A DNA stretch of 64,000 nt. Origin: Leptospirillum ferrooxidans C2-3. Lineage in GTDB: Bacteria; Nitrospirota; Leptospirillia; Leptospirillales; Leptospirillaceae. The DNA lies in the NCBI RefSeq assembly GCF_000284315.1, contig NC_017094.1, positions 1,209,486 through 1,273,485 on the forward strand, in the 5' to 3' direction. Both the position numbers and the translations under genes were made by a program. Position 1 is the stretch's first letter, and each line of letters starts with the position of its first letter. Positions 13,332-23,076 of the stretch are shown here, in pieces. The notes beneath the pieces are model-generated. The model did not search any database. It had not been told where the DNA came from and was given only the letters and a program-made list of their open reading frames with translations.

Positions 13332-13744
13332 GCCAGTCGAAAAGGATCAGGCTTGTTTTTCCTTTTGTTTTCTGCTTGTTGCTTGTTTCCTGTTTTCCAA
13401 CTTCCGATTATTTTAAAGCCCATCTGGATTCATACAAGGGAGAGCCATCCACGGTTCTTCTTCATCAGCTGGGACCTCCAACTCAAACCATCAAGCTTCC
13501 ACATGGACAAACGGTTTGGGCTTATTTTGCCGACTCGACAACGTATATCTCCAATAATCAACTTTCTACTGTGATGATGCCGGTCACATCTTCCTGCCAC
13601 TTTTGGTTCATTCTTGACTCTGAAGATACTGTCCAAAAGGTAGGGAATAAAGGGGACGAGTGTCAGACGACCAAAAATGGAAGCAATACGGCAGGATTGA
13701 AGTTTTGGGGCGGGACAGTATTGCCTCCAGCCCATTCCCATTAG
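13328..13744 (+). CDS. Small lipoprotein, unknown function
   Basis: A 138-aa protein with a basic start, a hydrophobic run and lipobox LLVSC at about residue 22, so exported and lipidated. The mature part (YFKAHLDSYKGEPSTVLLHQLGPP and TIKLPHGQTVWAYFADS) resembles the short proteins in which a small domain begins with a G-x-P segment and a gene-length repeat is absent. I do not recognise the family. It follows the NERD gene by 27 bases and its start overlaps a four-codon mini-ORF that carries the obvious ribosome site. Confidence 0.65.
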   Translation: MSQSKRIRLVFPFVFCLLLVSCFPTSDYFKAHLDSYKGEPSTVLLHQLGPPTQTIKLPHGQTVWAYFADSTTYISNNQLSTVMMPVTSSCHFWFILDSEDTVQKVGNKGDECQTTKNGSNTAGLKFWGGTVLPPAHSH

Positions 13745-13923
13745 TTTTTCATGGCCGCTAAGAAGAACTTCCGGTCTCCATCGATCACTGAGATGTCCGC
13801 TATCCTTGTCTTGGGAAGATGTTTAATGTATCTTTCTTCGATTGAGTGAATGAATCTGATCGCCGTGGGAGGCACCTCCATTACGGGTGCGGAATGCTGT
13901 CGGAAACAGCAGGCATTAGCCAT
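13741..13923 (-). CDS. Hypothetical 60-aa protein
   Basis: A 60-aa reading frame with AGGGA six bases ahead of its ATG. The composition is protein-like: an N-terminal CC pair, then a charged middle (SIEERYIKHLPKTRIADISV) and DGDRKFF. It lies divergent from the aminotransferase gene and its 3' end overlaps the previous gene's stop by four bases on the other strand. It could instead be chance coding in an intergenic region. No function is assigned. Confidence 0.45.
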   Translation of the reverse strand: MANACCFRQHSAPVMEVPPTAIRFIHSIEERYIKHLPKTRIADISVIDGDRKFFLAAMKN

Positions 13924-13974
13924 TTATTTTCCCTATAAAACATGTCCATTATCAGCTTTGAGGAGCTCTCCAGA

Positions 13975-15117
13975 ATGAAAAAACAGTATTTGTTGGCACC
14001 AGGTCCGACCCCCGTTCCACCAGAAGTTCTTCTCGCCATGTCCAGACCCATTATTCACCATAGATCACCTGACTTTATTCCCGTAATCCAGGATGTCAGA
14101 AAAGATCTGAAATGGCTTTTTCAGACAGAACAGGAAGTCATTACTGTGGCAGGCAGCGGTACAGCGGGAATGGAAGCCTCCATTTCAAATTTTATGTCCC
14201 CCGGAGACAAGATCCTTGCTGTAAACGGCGGAAAATTTGGAGAAAGATGGGCGAAGATTGCCACTGCTTTCGGAGTGACAACCATAGAGATCAAGGTCAA
14301 TTGGGGAGAGTCGGTCAACGTATCCGAGATCAAGGCTCATCTTGACAAGGATCCTTCCATCAGGGGTGTCTATGTTCAGGCGAGCGAGACGTCGACGGGT
14401 GTGGCTCATGATGTCAAATCGATTGCAGAGATTACCAAAACTCGGGAGAACACGATTCTGGTCGTTGATGCCATCACCGCTCTTGGCGTCACCAATCTGC
14501 CAATGGATCTTTGGGGAATCGATATTCTGATCACCGGATCGCAAAAGGCCCTCATGCTTCCCCCTGGACTTGCCTGTATAGGAGTATCGGAAAAAGCATG
14601 GAAGCATCAGTCCCAGGCCAAATGTTCCAGATTTTATCTTGATCTCAAGAGAGAAAAGGATAATCTCTTAAAGGATACAAACGCCTGGACTCCTGCGGTG
14701 ACCCTTTGGATCGGGCTTGCAACCTCCCTGAAAATGATGCGGGAAGAGGGACTTGAAAATGTTTTCGCAAGACACTCAAAACTTGCGCGTGCAACGAGAG
14801 AGGGTGTGAAAGGATTTGGTCTTGAAGTGTTCGCCAAGAATGCGCCTTCTGATGCGGTCACGGCTGTTTTGGCTCCTGAAGGATTTGATGGGGAGGCTCT
14901 CTACAAGAATCTCCGAAAACAATACGGAATTACAGCAGCTGGTGGACAAGACCAATTGAAAGGGAAGGTTTTCAGGCTCTCCCACATGGGCTATTCCGAT
15001 ACTTTTGATATCATTACAGCGATCAGTGGAGTGGAAATGGCACTGTATCGTATGGGATACAAGCATCCGCTCGGATCGGGTGTCGCCAAGGCCCAGGCCG
15101 TATTGATCGAGGATTAA
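13975..15117 (+). CDS. Serine-pyruvate / alanine-glyoxylate-type aminotransferase
   Basis: A 380-aa class V PLP-dependent aminotransferase of the serine-glyoxylate / alanine-glyoxylate type. The N-terminal LLAPGPTPVPPEVL motif, the PIIHHRSPDF substrate segment and GSGTAGMEA cofactor loop are typical. The PLP lysine is in TGSQKALMLPPG. The start at 13975 is chosen because GAGGAG lies nine bases upstream; the in-frame ATG at 13942 has no ribosome site. It precedes serA by 30 bases, so the pair likely serves serine/glycine metabolism, linking glyoxylate or pyruvate to serine. Confidence 0.9.
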   Translation: MKKQYLLAPGPTPVPPEVLLAMSRPIIHHRSPDFIPVIQDVRKDLKWLFQTEQEVITVAGSGTAGMEASISNFMSPGDKILAVNGGKFGERWAKIATAFGVTTIEIKVNWGESVNVSEIKAHLDKDPSIRGVYVQASETSTGVAHDVKSIAEITKTRENTILVVDAITALGVTNLPMDLWGIDILITGSQKALMLPPGLACIGVSEKAWKHQSQAKCSRFYLDLKREKDNLLKDTNAWTPAVTLWIGLATSLKMMREEGLENVFARHSKLARATREGVKGFGLEVFAKNAPSDAVTAVLAPEGFDGEALYKNLRKQYGITAAGGQDQLKGKVFRLSHMGYSDTFDIITAISGVEMALYRMGYKHPLGSGVAKAQAVLIED

Positions 15118-15147
15118 AAATCAGAACATCCTATCGGAGGACTACCG

Positions 15148-16755
15148 TTGTCAGAAAATATCAGGGTACTTGTCAGTGATGCCATCTCTGAAGATGGCTT
15201 GAAGATCTTCAGGGAAGCGGGCTTTGAGGTTGTGGTCAAGACGAAGTTAACACCGGAAGAACTTGCTGTTGAAATAGCAGGTTATGATGGTTTGGTCATC
15301 AGAAGCGGAACCAAGGTTACCAAAGATATTTTAAAAGGGGCAAAACGACTGAAGGTTGTCGGACGCGCTGGAGCGGGGCTCGATAATGTCGACCTCGATG
15401 CGGCGACATCCCACGGCATAGTGGTCATGAATACACCTGGCGGAAATACCATCACGACTGCAGAGCACACCATGTCGCTTCTGATGTCCATGGCAAGACG
15501 CATTCCTCAGGCCAACGCATCCAATCGGTCCGGAAAATGGGAAAAAAGCAAGTTCATGGGTGTGGAGCTTTTTCAGAAAACACTGGGAATCATCGGAATG
15601 GGTAAAATCGGGCAGCATCTGACACAGATCGCCAAAGGGCTTTCAATGCATGTGATCGCATTTGATCCCTATCTTACTCCGGAAGTGGCGGAAAAATCCG
15701 GGGTTACTCCGGTCTCCCTTGATGAAATCTACCAGAAGTCGGATTTTATTTCGGTGCATACTCCACTCAATGCTGAAACAACAAATCTGATCAACAAAAC
15801 CACCATTGCCAAAATGAAAAAAGGCGTATACATCGTCAATTGCGCAAGGGGTGGCATCGTCAATGAAACAGACCTTGCGGAAGCTCTCTTGAGTGGCCAT
15901 GTCGCAGGGGCTGCATTTGATGTGTTCGTTCAGGAGCCGGTTCCTGCGGATCATCCTCTCCTGAAGATAGACTCCTTTATTTCAACTCCCCATATCGGAG
16001 CGGCAACGAAGGAAGCCCAGGAAAATGTGGCGCTCGCCATTGCTGACCAGATGGTTGATTACCTGGCCAAGGGTGTGATCCGTTATGCGGCCAATCTTCC
16101 TTCGGTGTCTCCTGAAGAAATGAGCATCGTTACTCCTTACCAGAAGCTTGCGGAAATCATGGGGAACATCATTTCCCAAATTTCTTCTTCCCCCTTGTCC
16201 AAAGTGACCATAGAGTATTCTGGAGAAATTGCCACAGTCCCTACGGCAGCCGTTACGATTTCTGCATTGAAAGGGATCCTTTCTCCGATTCTCGACACAA
16301 TGGTCAATGAGGTGAATGCCCCCATTCTCGCAAAAGAGAGAGGAATTGAGGTCGTTGAGGTTCGATCGACCCATAATGGGGATTATACCGGGTTGCTTTC
16401 AATCAAGATTTCTTCTCCGACTGATTTCCACCAGATTTCGGGATCTGTTTTCCAAAAACGGGATTACAGGATTGTCTCGATGGACCAGCTTCCGGTTGAA
16501 GTGATCCCCGAGCCCATCATGATTTACCTCACCAATCAGGATCAGCCAGGTGTTGTCGGAGCGGTCGGGACCATTTTGGGAAATCACAAGATCAATATTT
16601 CCAGAATGCAATTCGGCCGTGACTACCCAGGTGGAAAAGCCATTTCAATGATTGGCGTGGATAATGAAATCAGCCCTGCTCTTCTTTCAGAGCTGAGGAA
16701 GATTCCCAATATCCTTTCTCTCAAGATTCTTCATCTTCCTTCTGCCCAGGCATGA
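15148..16755 (+). CDS. serA: D-3-phosphoglycerate dehydrogenase
   Basis: A 535-aa long-form SerA catalysing the first step of serine synthesis from 3-phosphoglycerate. The NAD-binding GMGKIGQH is near residue 152. The catalytic dehydrogenase features are NCARGGIVNETDL and FISTPHIGAATKEAQ (His of the Glu-His pair). An intervening domain and a C-terminal ACT domain (LTNQDQPGVVGAVGTILG) follow, the usual serine-sensing module. The start is TTG with GGAGGA six bases upstream. The stop overlaps the next gene's start (ATGA). Confidence 0.97.
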   Translation: MSENIRVLVSDAISEDGLKIFREAGFEVVVKTKLTPEELAVEIAGYDGLVIRSGTKVTKDILKGAKRLKVVGRAGAGLDNVDLDAATSHGIVVMNTPGGNTITTAEHTMSLLMSMARRIPQANASNRSGKWEKSKFMGVELFQKTLGIIGMGKIGQHLTQIAKGLSMHVIAFDPYLTPEVAEKSGVTPVSLDEIYQKSDFISVHTPLNAETTNLINKTTIAKMKKGVYIVNCARGGIVNETDLAEALLSGHVAGAAFDVFVQEPVPADHPLLKIDSFISTPHIGAATKEAQENVALAIADQMVDYLAKGVIRYAANLPSVSPEEMSIVTPYQKLAEIMGNIISQISSSPLSKVTIEYSGEIATVPTAAVTISALKGILSPILDTMVNEVNAPILAKERGIEVVEVRSTHNGDYTGLLSIKISSPTDFHQISGSVFQKRDYRIVSMDQLPVEVIPEPIMIYLTNQDQPGVVGAVGTILGNHKINISRMQFGRDYPGGKAISMIGVDNEISPALLSELRKIPNILSLKILHLPSAQA

Positions 16756-18134
16756 GCAAGAATTCTCAAAAGTCCCAGAATTCTTCCCGTTTAGAAAAAA
16801 GAGGGCTGACTCCGAAAGGGGTTGGCCCTCTTTTTTCAGGGAACCCGACTTTTCGTAGAAAAGTAGCTGGAGAACTACTAGATCTTTTCAAACAGAGAGG
16901 ATATCGCGAGATAGCCTTACCTGCCTTTGAATATCTTGATGCGTTGAGGCCCGGGATTGATCCTGCCCTTCTGGAAAAGGCCTATACAATACAAGATCGG
17001 ACTTCCGGCCATGTTCTGATTCTGAGACCTGATGCGACAGCCCAGATTGCCCGTCTTCTGGCCCATGCTATCGACTCGGGATTTGATGACCTGAGATTTT
17101 CCTATAGCACAACGGTTTTTCGACACGAAGATCATCATGTTCTGGAGCGCGAGCTTTTTCAGGCCGGGGTGGAATACTGGGGGAATGCAAGCGTATGGGG
17201 CGATTGGGAAGTGATCCATCTTTGCCTCCAGGGTGCAAGAAAACTCGCCATATGGGATCCAACCCTTGTCTTGTCCCATCAGGGTCTTCAGACATCCATT
17301 CTTGACTTGATTGCCTCTTTGGCTCCCGAGGTCTCAAGACAGGAATTGTCAAGACTTTTCTATGCCCATGATTCAGGATCCCTGACCAAGGCTATCCAGG
17401 AAGGAAGCTCCAAAAATATCCTTCCATCCGGAAAACTTAAAATATTTACGGAAACACTGGCTTTTTTCCTCAGAAATGTCATTTGTCTTCCGGAAACCAT
17501 TTCATCTCTTGAATCCTTGATCTCCTGCCTGCCGCAAGATCAGGTCGACGAATCGTTCCTGTCACTAGTGAAGGAGTGGACATATGGCCCTTCGGAAATC
17601 GTTCTGGACCTTGCTCTAGCTCCTGTAGGGCCTTATTACAGCGGCATGTTTTTCCATCTCTATACACCAGGCTCAACAAGGGAAATTGCATCTGGTGGTC
17701 GATATGACAAGCTTCCGGCTCTCTTTGGTGCCAATATCCCGGCAACAGGATTTGCCTTTCATCTGAATCGTATAGACGACTCAACAAGCATAGGGAAAGA
17801 GATTCGGGACCAGGAGGAAATCCATTTTCTTGTCCAGCCTGAAGATAGCGGATCCTATCACCTCATCGAGAAACTTATCTCGGGCTTGACACAAAACAGA
17901 CCACCGGTCCGAATCCTTTATCCCCAGGACTTTCCTGGAAACAAGGACCTTAAACTTCTTGAGCCTTCTTATTTTGAGCGGTTTCCAAATGTTTCAGAGG
18001 TGATCTTTAAAAAGGGTGATGACTTTATCTCTTTTTTAAAAAATGGCTCTTCCCACAGGATTTCCCAGGCAGAACATTCATCCTCTGAAGATCCCATCCT
18101 CCATCGTCAAGGGCATCCTTCCAATCCGTCCTAA
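16752..18134 (+). CDS. hisZ: ATP phosphoribosyltransferase regulatory subunit-like (HisZ)
   Basis: A 460-aa class II aminoacyl-tRNA-synthetase-like protein of the HisZ group, which activates short HisG in histidine synthesis. The histidyl-tRNA-synthetase-like core shows PAFEYLDAL, LILRPDATAQIARLLA, FQAGVEYWG and EIASGGRYDKL. No tRNA-anticodon-binding domain typical of HisS is evident. It overlaps serA by four bases, so it is translationally coupled. hisG is not in the window. HisS is the main alternative, but the motifs favour HisZ. Confidence 0.85.
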   Translation: MSKNSQKSQNSSRLEKRGLTPKGVGPLFSGNPTFRRKVAGELLDLFKQRGYREIALPAFEYLDALRPGIDPALLEKAYTIQDRTSGHVLILRPDATAQIARLLAHAIDSGFDDLRFSYSTTVFRHEDHHVLERELFQAGVEYWGNASVWGDWEVIHLCLQGARKLAIWDPTLVLSHQGLQTSILDLIASLAPEVSRQELSRLFYAHDSGSLTKAIQEGSSKNILPSGKLKIFTETLAFFLRNVICLPETISSLESLISCLPQDQVDESFLSLVKEWTYGPSEIVLDLALAPVGPYYSGMFFHLYTPGSTREIASGGRYDKLPALFGANIPATGFAFHLNRIDDSTSIGKEIRDQEEIHFLVQPEDSGSYHLIEKLISGLTQNRPPVRILYPQDFPGNKDLKLLEPSYFERFPNVSEVIFKKGDDFISFLKNGSSHRISQAEHSSSEDPILHRQGHPSNPS

Positions 18135-18164
18135 AAACATTATCGGGTATCTACCGGAGCGTTC

Positions 18165-19556
18165 ATGAAAAATGTCAGAAAATCCGGTCATGAAGTTTTT
18201 CGGAATCTTCCCCAGAGTATAGAGGCCGAAAAATCCTTTCTGGGATCAATCCTTCTCAATAATGAAGTTCTGACCCAGATCGGAGACAGCGTCAAGGAGG
18301 AAGACTTTATCCTTGACGCCCATCGAAAAATCTATCAGGTCATGAGGGAAATGGCAGAAGTCCAGCATCCGATTGATCCTGTGACTTTGTCGGATCGATT
18401 GAAGAAAAAGGGCTGGGATGGGCTGACCGGAGCCCCTCAGTATATAGAAGACTTAAGCTATATTGTTCCAACTGCTGCCAACGCAAAACACTATGCACGG
18501 CTTTTGACTGAAAAGGGGATTTACCGGAAGCTGATTCTGGCGGCAGAAGATATCGCGCAGAAAGGGTATGAGGAAACAGAGGAGGTCGAGTCCCTCCTTG
18601 ATCTCGCCGAAAGAAAGATTCTTGAAATCGGTTCCCATAAAAACTCTGGTGGTTTTGTAAAAGTGGGGGATGTTCCTTATCTTGATACCCAGTTCAAGAA
18701 GCTTGAGGAGCTTCGCTCACGGGAGATCGCAGATGCCGTGATTGGCCTTCCTACCGGATTTATTGACCTCGACAGAATGACGACTGGGCTTTATCCCTCT
18801 GATCTGATTATTGTGGCAGGGCGACCTGCCATGGGAAAAACAGCGTTCGCCATGGGAATTGCCCAATACGTCTCATTTGATCTGAGATTGCCTGTTGGGA
18901 TCTTTTCACTGGAAATGTCGAAGGAACAACTTTTCATGCGACTTATCAGCTCCCAGAGCCGTGTTGATGCATGGAAGCTTCGGACAGGGCAGCTTCCGAG
19001 TGATGACTGGCGAGCGGTTATGCAGGCCTTTGGAGAAGCGAGCGACGTCCCGCTTTTTATCGATGATTCCGGAGATCTTTCTGTTTACGAACTAAGGGCC
19101 AGAGCCAGAAGACTCAAGGCTCAAAATAAAAATCTCTCCCTGATTGTGGTGGATTATCTCCAGTTGGTGAAAGGTTCTCAAAGAACGGATAACCGTGAAC
19201 AGGAAATCTCTGAGATTTCCCGTTCACTCAAGGCCTTGGCGAAAGAGCTGAACTTGCCGGTCATCGCGCTTGCCCAGTTATCACGATCCGTTGAGAATCG
19301 CCCCAAAGACAAAAAGCCCATTCTTTCTGATCTCAGGGAGTCGGGTGCCATTGAGCAGGATGCCGATATCGTTCTTTTTATCTATAGGGACGAGGTTTAT
19401 AACAAGGAAAATCTGGAAAACAAGGGCAAGGCTGAAGTGATCATCGGAAAACAAAGGAATGGCCCGATCGGATCGGTCAATCTCGCATTCCTTGGCCACT
19501 GCACAAGGTTCGAAAACCTCGCCTATGGTTATGACAATATGGATGGGGGAGAGTAG
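18165..19556 (+). CDS. dnaB: Replicative DNA helicase
   Basis: A 463-aa DnaB hexameric helicase of the replication fork. The N-terminal domain starts NLPQSIEAEKSFLGSILLN. RecA-like motifs follow: GRPAMGKTAFAMG (Walker A, about residue 220), FSLEMSKEQL, IVVDYLQLV (Walker B) and LSDLRESGAIEQDADIVLF. Length matches the family and no intein is present. It converges with gspJ, the two stops lying only four bases apart. Confidence 0.98.
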   Translation: MKNVRKSGHEVFRNLPQSIEAEKSFLGSILLNNEVLTQIGDSVKEEDFILDAHRKIYQVMREMAEVQHPIDPVTLSDRLKKKGWDGLTGAPQYIEDLSYIVPTAANAKHYARLLTEKGIYRKLILAAEDIAQKGYEETEEVESLLDLAERKILEIGSHKNSGGFVKVGDVPYLDTQFKKLEELRSREIADAVIGLPTGFIDLDRMTTGLYPSDLIIVAGRPAMGKTAFAMGIAQYVSFDLRLPVGIFSLEMSKEQLFMRLISSQSRVDAWKLRTGQLPSDDWRAVMQAFGEASDVPLFIDDSGDLSVYELRARARRLKAQNKNLSLIVVDYLQLVKGSQRTDNREQEISEISRSLKALAKELNLPVIALAQLSRSVENRPKDKKPILSDLRESGAIEQDADIVLFIYRDEVYNKENLENKGKAEVIIGKQRNGPIGSVNLAFLGHCTRFENLAYGYDNMDGGE

Positions 19557-19560
19557 AAGC

Positions 19561-20268
19561 TCAGAAACCTCCTACAGAGGAAACGCTTCCTCCTTGAGTC
19601 TGCATCATCGTGGATAATGGGACAGGAACCACATCTGTAAATGTTCTTTCTCCGTTTTTCCCCGCTCTGACCTTAAGGACCAGCTTGACGTAGACAGGGA
19701 GAAGGTGGCTCTGTGTTGAGTTCCACTGGTTAACCCATTCATGGCTGTCAAAATAAAACAAACGTAAAGACAACACATGGTGGAGCAGGGGTTCAGCCTG
19801 AACGGCCTGGGTTCCATAACTTAACAAGTTGGTATCCTGTTCATGGGCCAGTACATATTCTCCTTCTTTCTTTTCCGGAAGAAGGACATACTGAACCCCC
19901 ATCAGGTGGGAAACCGGAGCATTTTGCATCAGTCTTGTCTGGCCCAGCGATGTGAACATCAGGGTATCCGTTTCTTCATCTCCCGCACTTTGAGGATTCC
20001 CAATAAAATAGGTGAGCGGATCGTTCGGATTGATGTAGGTTGAAAGAATTTCTTCATGAATGCGAAACAGGGCGCTCTGAACATTTTCAAAGATCCTGTT
20101 TCCGTTATTTGCGATTGACAGGACCTTTTGAGTGCTTTCCACCGCTCCAAACAGCAAGCCGAGGATCATGGCAAAAATCATGAATGCCACAAGAACTTCA
20201 ATCAGGGTGAATCCGCCATCCTTCTCATGAGGGATTTTGAATTTTTGAGGAAACTCCCGGTGAACCAT
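19561..20268 (-). CDS. gspJ: Type II secretion minor pseudopilin GspJ-like
   Basis: A 235-aa type IV pilin-like protein. The prepilin cleavage motif GGFTLIEVLVAFMIFAM begins about 19 residues in, with Gly-1, Phe+1 and Glu+5. A long N-terminal helix and a polar globular part of about 190 residues suit GspJ. The start at 20268 has AGGAGA ten bases upstream; the longer reading from 20295 lacks that. It is last of the three-gene gspH-gspI-gspJ run. Minor pseudopilins form the tip of the type II secretion pseudopilus. Confidence 0.8.
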   Translation of the reverse strand: MVHREFPQKFKIPHEKDGGFTLIEVLVAFMIFAMILGLLFGAVESTQKVLSIANNGNRIFENVQSALFRIHEEILSTYINPNDPLTYFIGNPQSAGDEETDTLMFTSLGQTRLMQNAPVSHLMGVQYVLLPEKKEGEYVLAHEQDTNLLSYGTQAVQAEPLLHHVLSLRLFYFDSHEWVNQWNSTQSHLLPVYVKLVLKVRAGKNGERTFTDVVPVPLSTMMQTQGGSVSSVGGF

Positions 20269-20307
20269 TATTGATAGATCTCCTGTCCAGAGCATGACCT
20301 TTATCGA

Positions 20308-20688
20308 TTACTGAATACCGGAAATGTAGGAAACAAGAGTGACGACAATTTTTCCCTTGCCTGTTTTCTTGGAAATCTTGACAGTGACCTGCCGAATGAT
20401 CGGCAATGGAGAAGCCGTCACAATTTCTTCCCACCGATAGTCTTTATGTTCTTTTCCAAAACCTCCGGATACATCTCCAACAGGGGCAAAGCCCTGTCCC
20501 ACGATTTCCGACATTTTCCTGTTAGCCAATATGGTCATTTCAACTTCATCGCGAGCTCTCTCATCGAGTTGTAACGCATTCGTCCTGATCGCCAGAAGGG
20601 CAATGACTGCTACACTAAAAATGAACAGGGCGACCATGACTTCTATGAGAGTGAAGGCATTGTCCGACAATCGCCTGGAATGGTTCAT
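20308..20688 (-). CDS. gspI: Type II secretion minor pseudopilin GspI-like
   Basis: A 126-aa prepilin-like protein with a short leader and NAFTLIEVMVALFIFSVAVIAL cleavage/helix motif (Ala at -1 instead of the usual Gly). The short length and ERARDEVEMTILANRKMSEI segment fit GspI, which shares the x-x-A-N-x-x pattern after the helix. Its start overlaps the gspH stop by four bases, so the genes are coupled. Confidence 0.8.
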   Translation of the reverse strand: MNHSRRLSDNAFTLIEVMVALFIFSVAVIALLAIRTNALQLDERARDEVEMTILANRKMSEIVGQGFAPVGDVSGGFGKEHKDYRWEEIVTASPLPIIRQVTVKISKKTGKGKIVVTLVSYISGIQ

Positions 20689-21353
20689 CCTGCCCCCATG
20701 AAGGCTCCGTTTCCGACTCCGCCAGGAAGCAATGGGGGAAGGGAAGGGGCTTCGACATCGCCCTTGAAGATATGTGTTCGACCATTGACAGGATTGACCG
20801 TTATGGTCATGGAGTGGGAGTGTCGGTCAGAGAGATGGATCGTTGTCGGTTCTACCGCTCCTGTTGGGAAAAATTGGGTAAAGGTTCTTCCCGATTCGAC
20901 CCGTCCCTGATGAAGTGTGTGAATGCGGGTGAAGCGAACTTTTGGAGCTATGCTCCATACAGAGATGCCGCGGATCGATACGGGTTTCAAGGATCCATCC
21001 GGTGCCATCCTGAAGGCGGATACGGTGCCTTTGTCAAGATCATATTTCAACCTGAGAACCTGTTGTCTGGAAATGGCTTCCCAATAAAGAGCCCGGTATT
21101 CTCCGGCGATTTTCAGGGAGACCTCTCTGAGTCCTGGTGTCTTTTGAAGTTTCAGATGGGGAGAAACAATCGCAAAGACAAGGCTGATCACAAAAAGGAC
21201 AATAACGATTTCAATCAATGTCCATCCTCTATCGCATTTTTCGGAGAAGAGTGTCTTCAGCGCAGATTGTCCGAAAAAGAACTCTTCCTTTTTCAAAAAA
21301 GACTGTCCTTTGTATGAATGCGATTTTTGATGAGAAGGTGAATGGTGCGACAT
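20685..21353 (-). CDS. gspH: Type II secretion minor pseudopilin GspH-like
   Basis: A 222-aa prepilin-like protein. The cleavage/helix motif DRGWTLIEIVIVLFVISLVFAI begins about residue 44, so its leader is unusually long. The start at 21353 has AGGA eight bases upstream; a longer reading to 21485 is a chance extension. It heads the pseudopilin run. The major pseudopilin and secretion machinery genes are not in the window. Confidence 0.72.
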   Translation of the reverse strand: MSHHSPSHQKSHSYKGQSFLKKEEFFFGQSALKTLFSEKCDRGWTLIEIVIVLFVISLVFAIVSPHLKLQKTPGLREVSLKIAGEYRALYWEAISRQQVLRLKYDLDKGTVSAFRMAPDGSLKPVSIRGISVWSIAPKVRFTRIHTLHQGRVESGRTFTQFFPTGAVEPTTIHLSDRHSHSMTITVNPVNGRTHIFKGDVEAPSLPPLLPGGVGNGAFMGAG

Positions 21354-21507
21354 GGCCATAATCCTAGCAGATACTCCCAATAATAATAGAATCAGGACTT
21401 CAGTATCATAGCGTACAGTCAAGCCCTTCCCAATGAAATAGTCGTCTCTGTGATGGCTTCTGTCTTTGGTAATTGCACATCCCAAATGATTGTTTTAGAA
21501 TTGGTCT

Positions 21508-21915
21508 ATGGATAATAAAGACGAAATTCGTAAAGGTAGAACATGTACTTTCTCAATTATTGTTGAGTTGGTCTTCTTTGCGGTTAGAAAAAGCGAAGTT
21601 TTTGACAAACACGCTTTGGCTGTTCTCGAGACTGTTTTCAAAAATGTTTGTGAGGATTTTCAAGCCAACATGATCCAGATGAGGGGAGAGTCGGATCATG
21701 TGCATCTTCTTGTGTCGATTCCCCCAAAAGTTTCTGTATCAATGCTCGTCAACAGCTTGAAGTGCGTATCAAGTCGTCTTCTGAAAAAAGAGCGGAAAGA
21801 TCTGGCTTCAAAATACTGGAATGGGGTGCTTTGGTCGCCAAGTTATATTGCTCGTTCCCATATGGGAAGTTTCGGGAAAACATTTGAAAACTGCTCGGAA
21901 GAAGAATTGTTGTGA
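21508..21915 (+). pseudogene. Inactivated IS200/IS605-family TnpA transposase
   Basis: A 135-aa remnant of a HUH-type Y1 transposase. The HUH motif is intact (GESDHVHLLVSIPPKVS) and is followed by the typical LVNSLKCVSSRLL segment. The C-terminal helix should carry the catalytic Tyr and downstream Gln (usually GGAP...YIE.Q), but here it reads GSFGKTFENCSEEELL. No other frame restores it. The early HLVFVTKYR motif is also eroded. It appears catalytically dead. I see no clear left or right end hairpins and no partner tnpB. Confidence 0.75.
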
Positions 21916-22003
21916 GATCTTTAAGAAAATGAGTAATTTTTTCAAGAAATGTTACATTGACTCTTTTTTGAAATAACACGGGTAATTGTTTCAAGATCGT
22001 AAT

Positions 22004-23029
22004 ATGGAGAAGATTGTGAACCTTTCTAAAACCTTTGGAAAGTCTATAAGCGGAAGATATTTTTCTTCGTCCGAATTTTTTCTTGCCATATCCATTTTCC
22101 TGGGATCCATGATTGTCGCTCCTTCAATTGCTCAGTCTGCACCCCAGTCCTCACCGGATCCCACAACAGCTCAAACTCCTTCAGCGGTCCTATACCAGGA
22201 TCCCTTTACACCGGAAGAAGATGAAAAAGACGGAGCCATTAATGAAAACGGGTACAGGGTACTGTTTTTTCCACAAGGTGATCCCTTCACCCCACTTCTG
22301 GCTGATCCGAGACAACCGACGAGTAATATCAGCTACTTCCTGGGCTCAAACAATCATTACGGACAGTTCGACGGGACGTTTGGTGCTGATATCGGGATTG
22401 TCCGATGGGAAAGCGAGGTTTCCGGAATCAATAAATCCATTCAGGTGGGTGTTATGGGCGCAGCGTTTTCACGATTTGCCTTTGTTCAGACAGCAACCTT
22501 TCTGGAAAGCACCGATTTTATCATCGGTCTGCCCATCACGATCCGGTACAACAAGTTTTCCACCAGGATCTTTTTCTATCACGACAGCTCCCACACGGGG
22601 TATAGCTATACAAGTTTAATGAATCTGAATAAGAATACAGACTATGGACAAGAATTACTCCAGATTATTCCGTCATACGATGTGACCCGGTATTTTCGTA
22701 TCTACGGAGGAGGTGCTTACCGTGTTGTTGGTCTGGGCTTCTATCCGTCGGCACAAGACTCCCTGATTGGCCAGGCGGGGTTCGAGCTCTATGCGCCAGA
22801 ATGGAAGGCAGCCTATTCAAGAGCTTATATGGCGTTAAATATTCTTTCCCAGGGGATCAATGGCTATACCCCGTCAGAAGATCTTCAGATCGGTATCCTG
22901 ACACACAGGCCTGCCTCATGGGTTCAGTTCAGGACAGCGATTGATTTTTATAACGGTTATTCACCAATGTATGATTTTCCTTTCTTGAAAGAAAATTATG
23001 TTGCCCTCGGAGCATATTTTGATTTTTAG
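22004..23029 (+). CDS. DUF1207-family outer-membrane protein
   Basis: A 341-aa exported protein. An unusually long N-region precedes a signal-like hydrophobic stretch (FFLAISIFLGSMIVAPSIAQS). The mature part begins with a Pro/Ser-rich linker and contains LFFPQGDPFTPLLADPRQP, the hallmark of DUF1207, followed by alternating hydrophobic/aromatic strands ending in Phe (YVALGAYFDF), suggesting a beta-barrel. ATG 22004 is used; TTG 21986 is in frame, and neither has a strong ribosome site. Function unknown. It lies alone between the dead transposase and the csp leader. Confidence 0.72.
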   Translation: MEKIVNLSKTFGKSISGRYFSSSEFFLAISIFLGSMIVAPSIAQSAPQSSPDPTTAQTPSAVLYQDPFTPEEDEKDGAINENGYRVLFFPQGDPFTPLLADPRQPTSNISYFLGSNNHYGQFDGTFGADIGIVRWESEVSGINKSIQVGVMGAAFSRFAFVQTATFLESTDFIIGLPITIRYNKFSTRIFFYHDSSHTGYSYTSLMNLNKNTDYGQELLQIIPSYDVTRYFRIYGGGAYRVVGLGFYPSAQDSLIGQAGFELYAPEWKAAYSRAYMALNILSQGINGYTPSEDLQIGILTHRPASWVQFRTAIDFYNGYSPMYDFPFLKENYVALGAYFDF

Positions 23030-23076
23030 CCTCAACCTGATGGATGGTCCTGAATAATCTTTTTTGATGGAGACAG

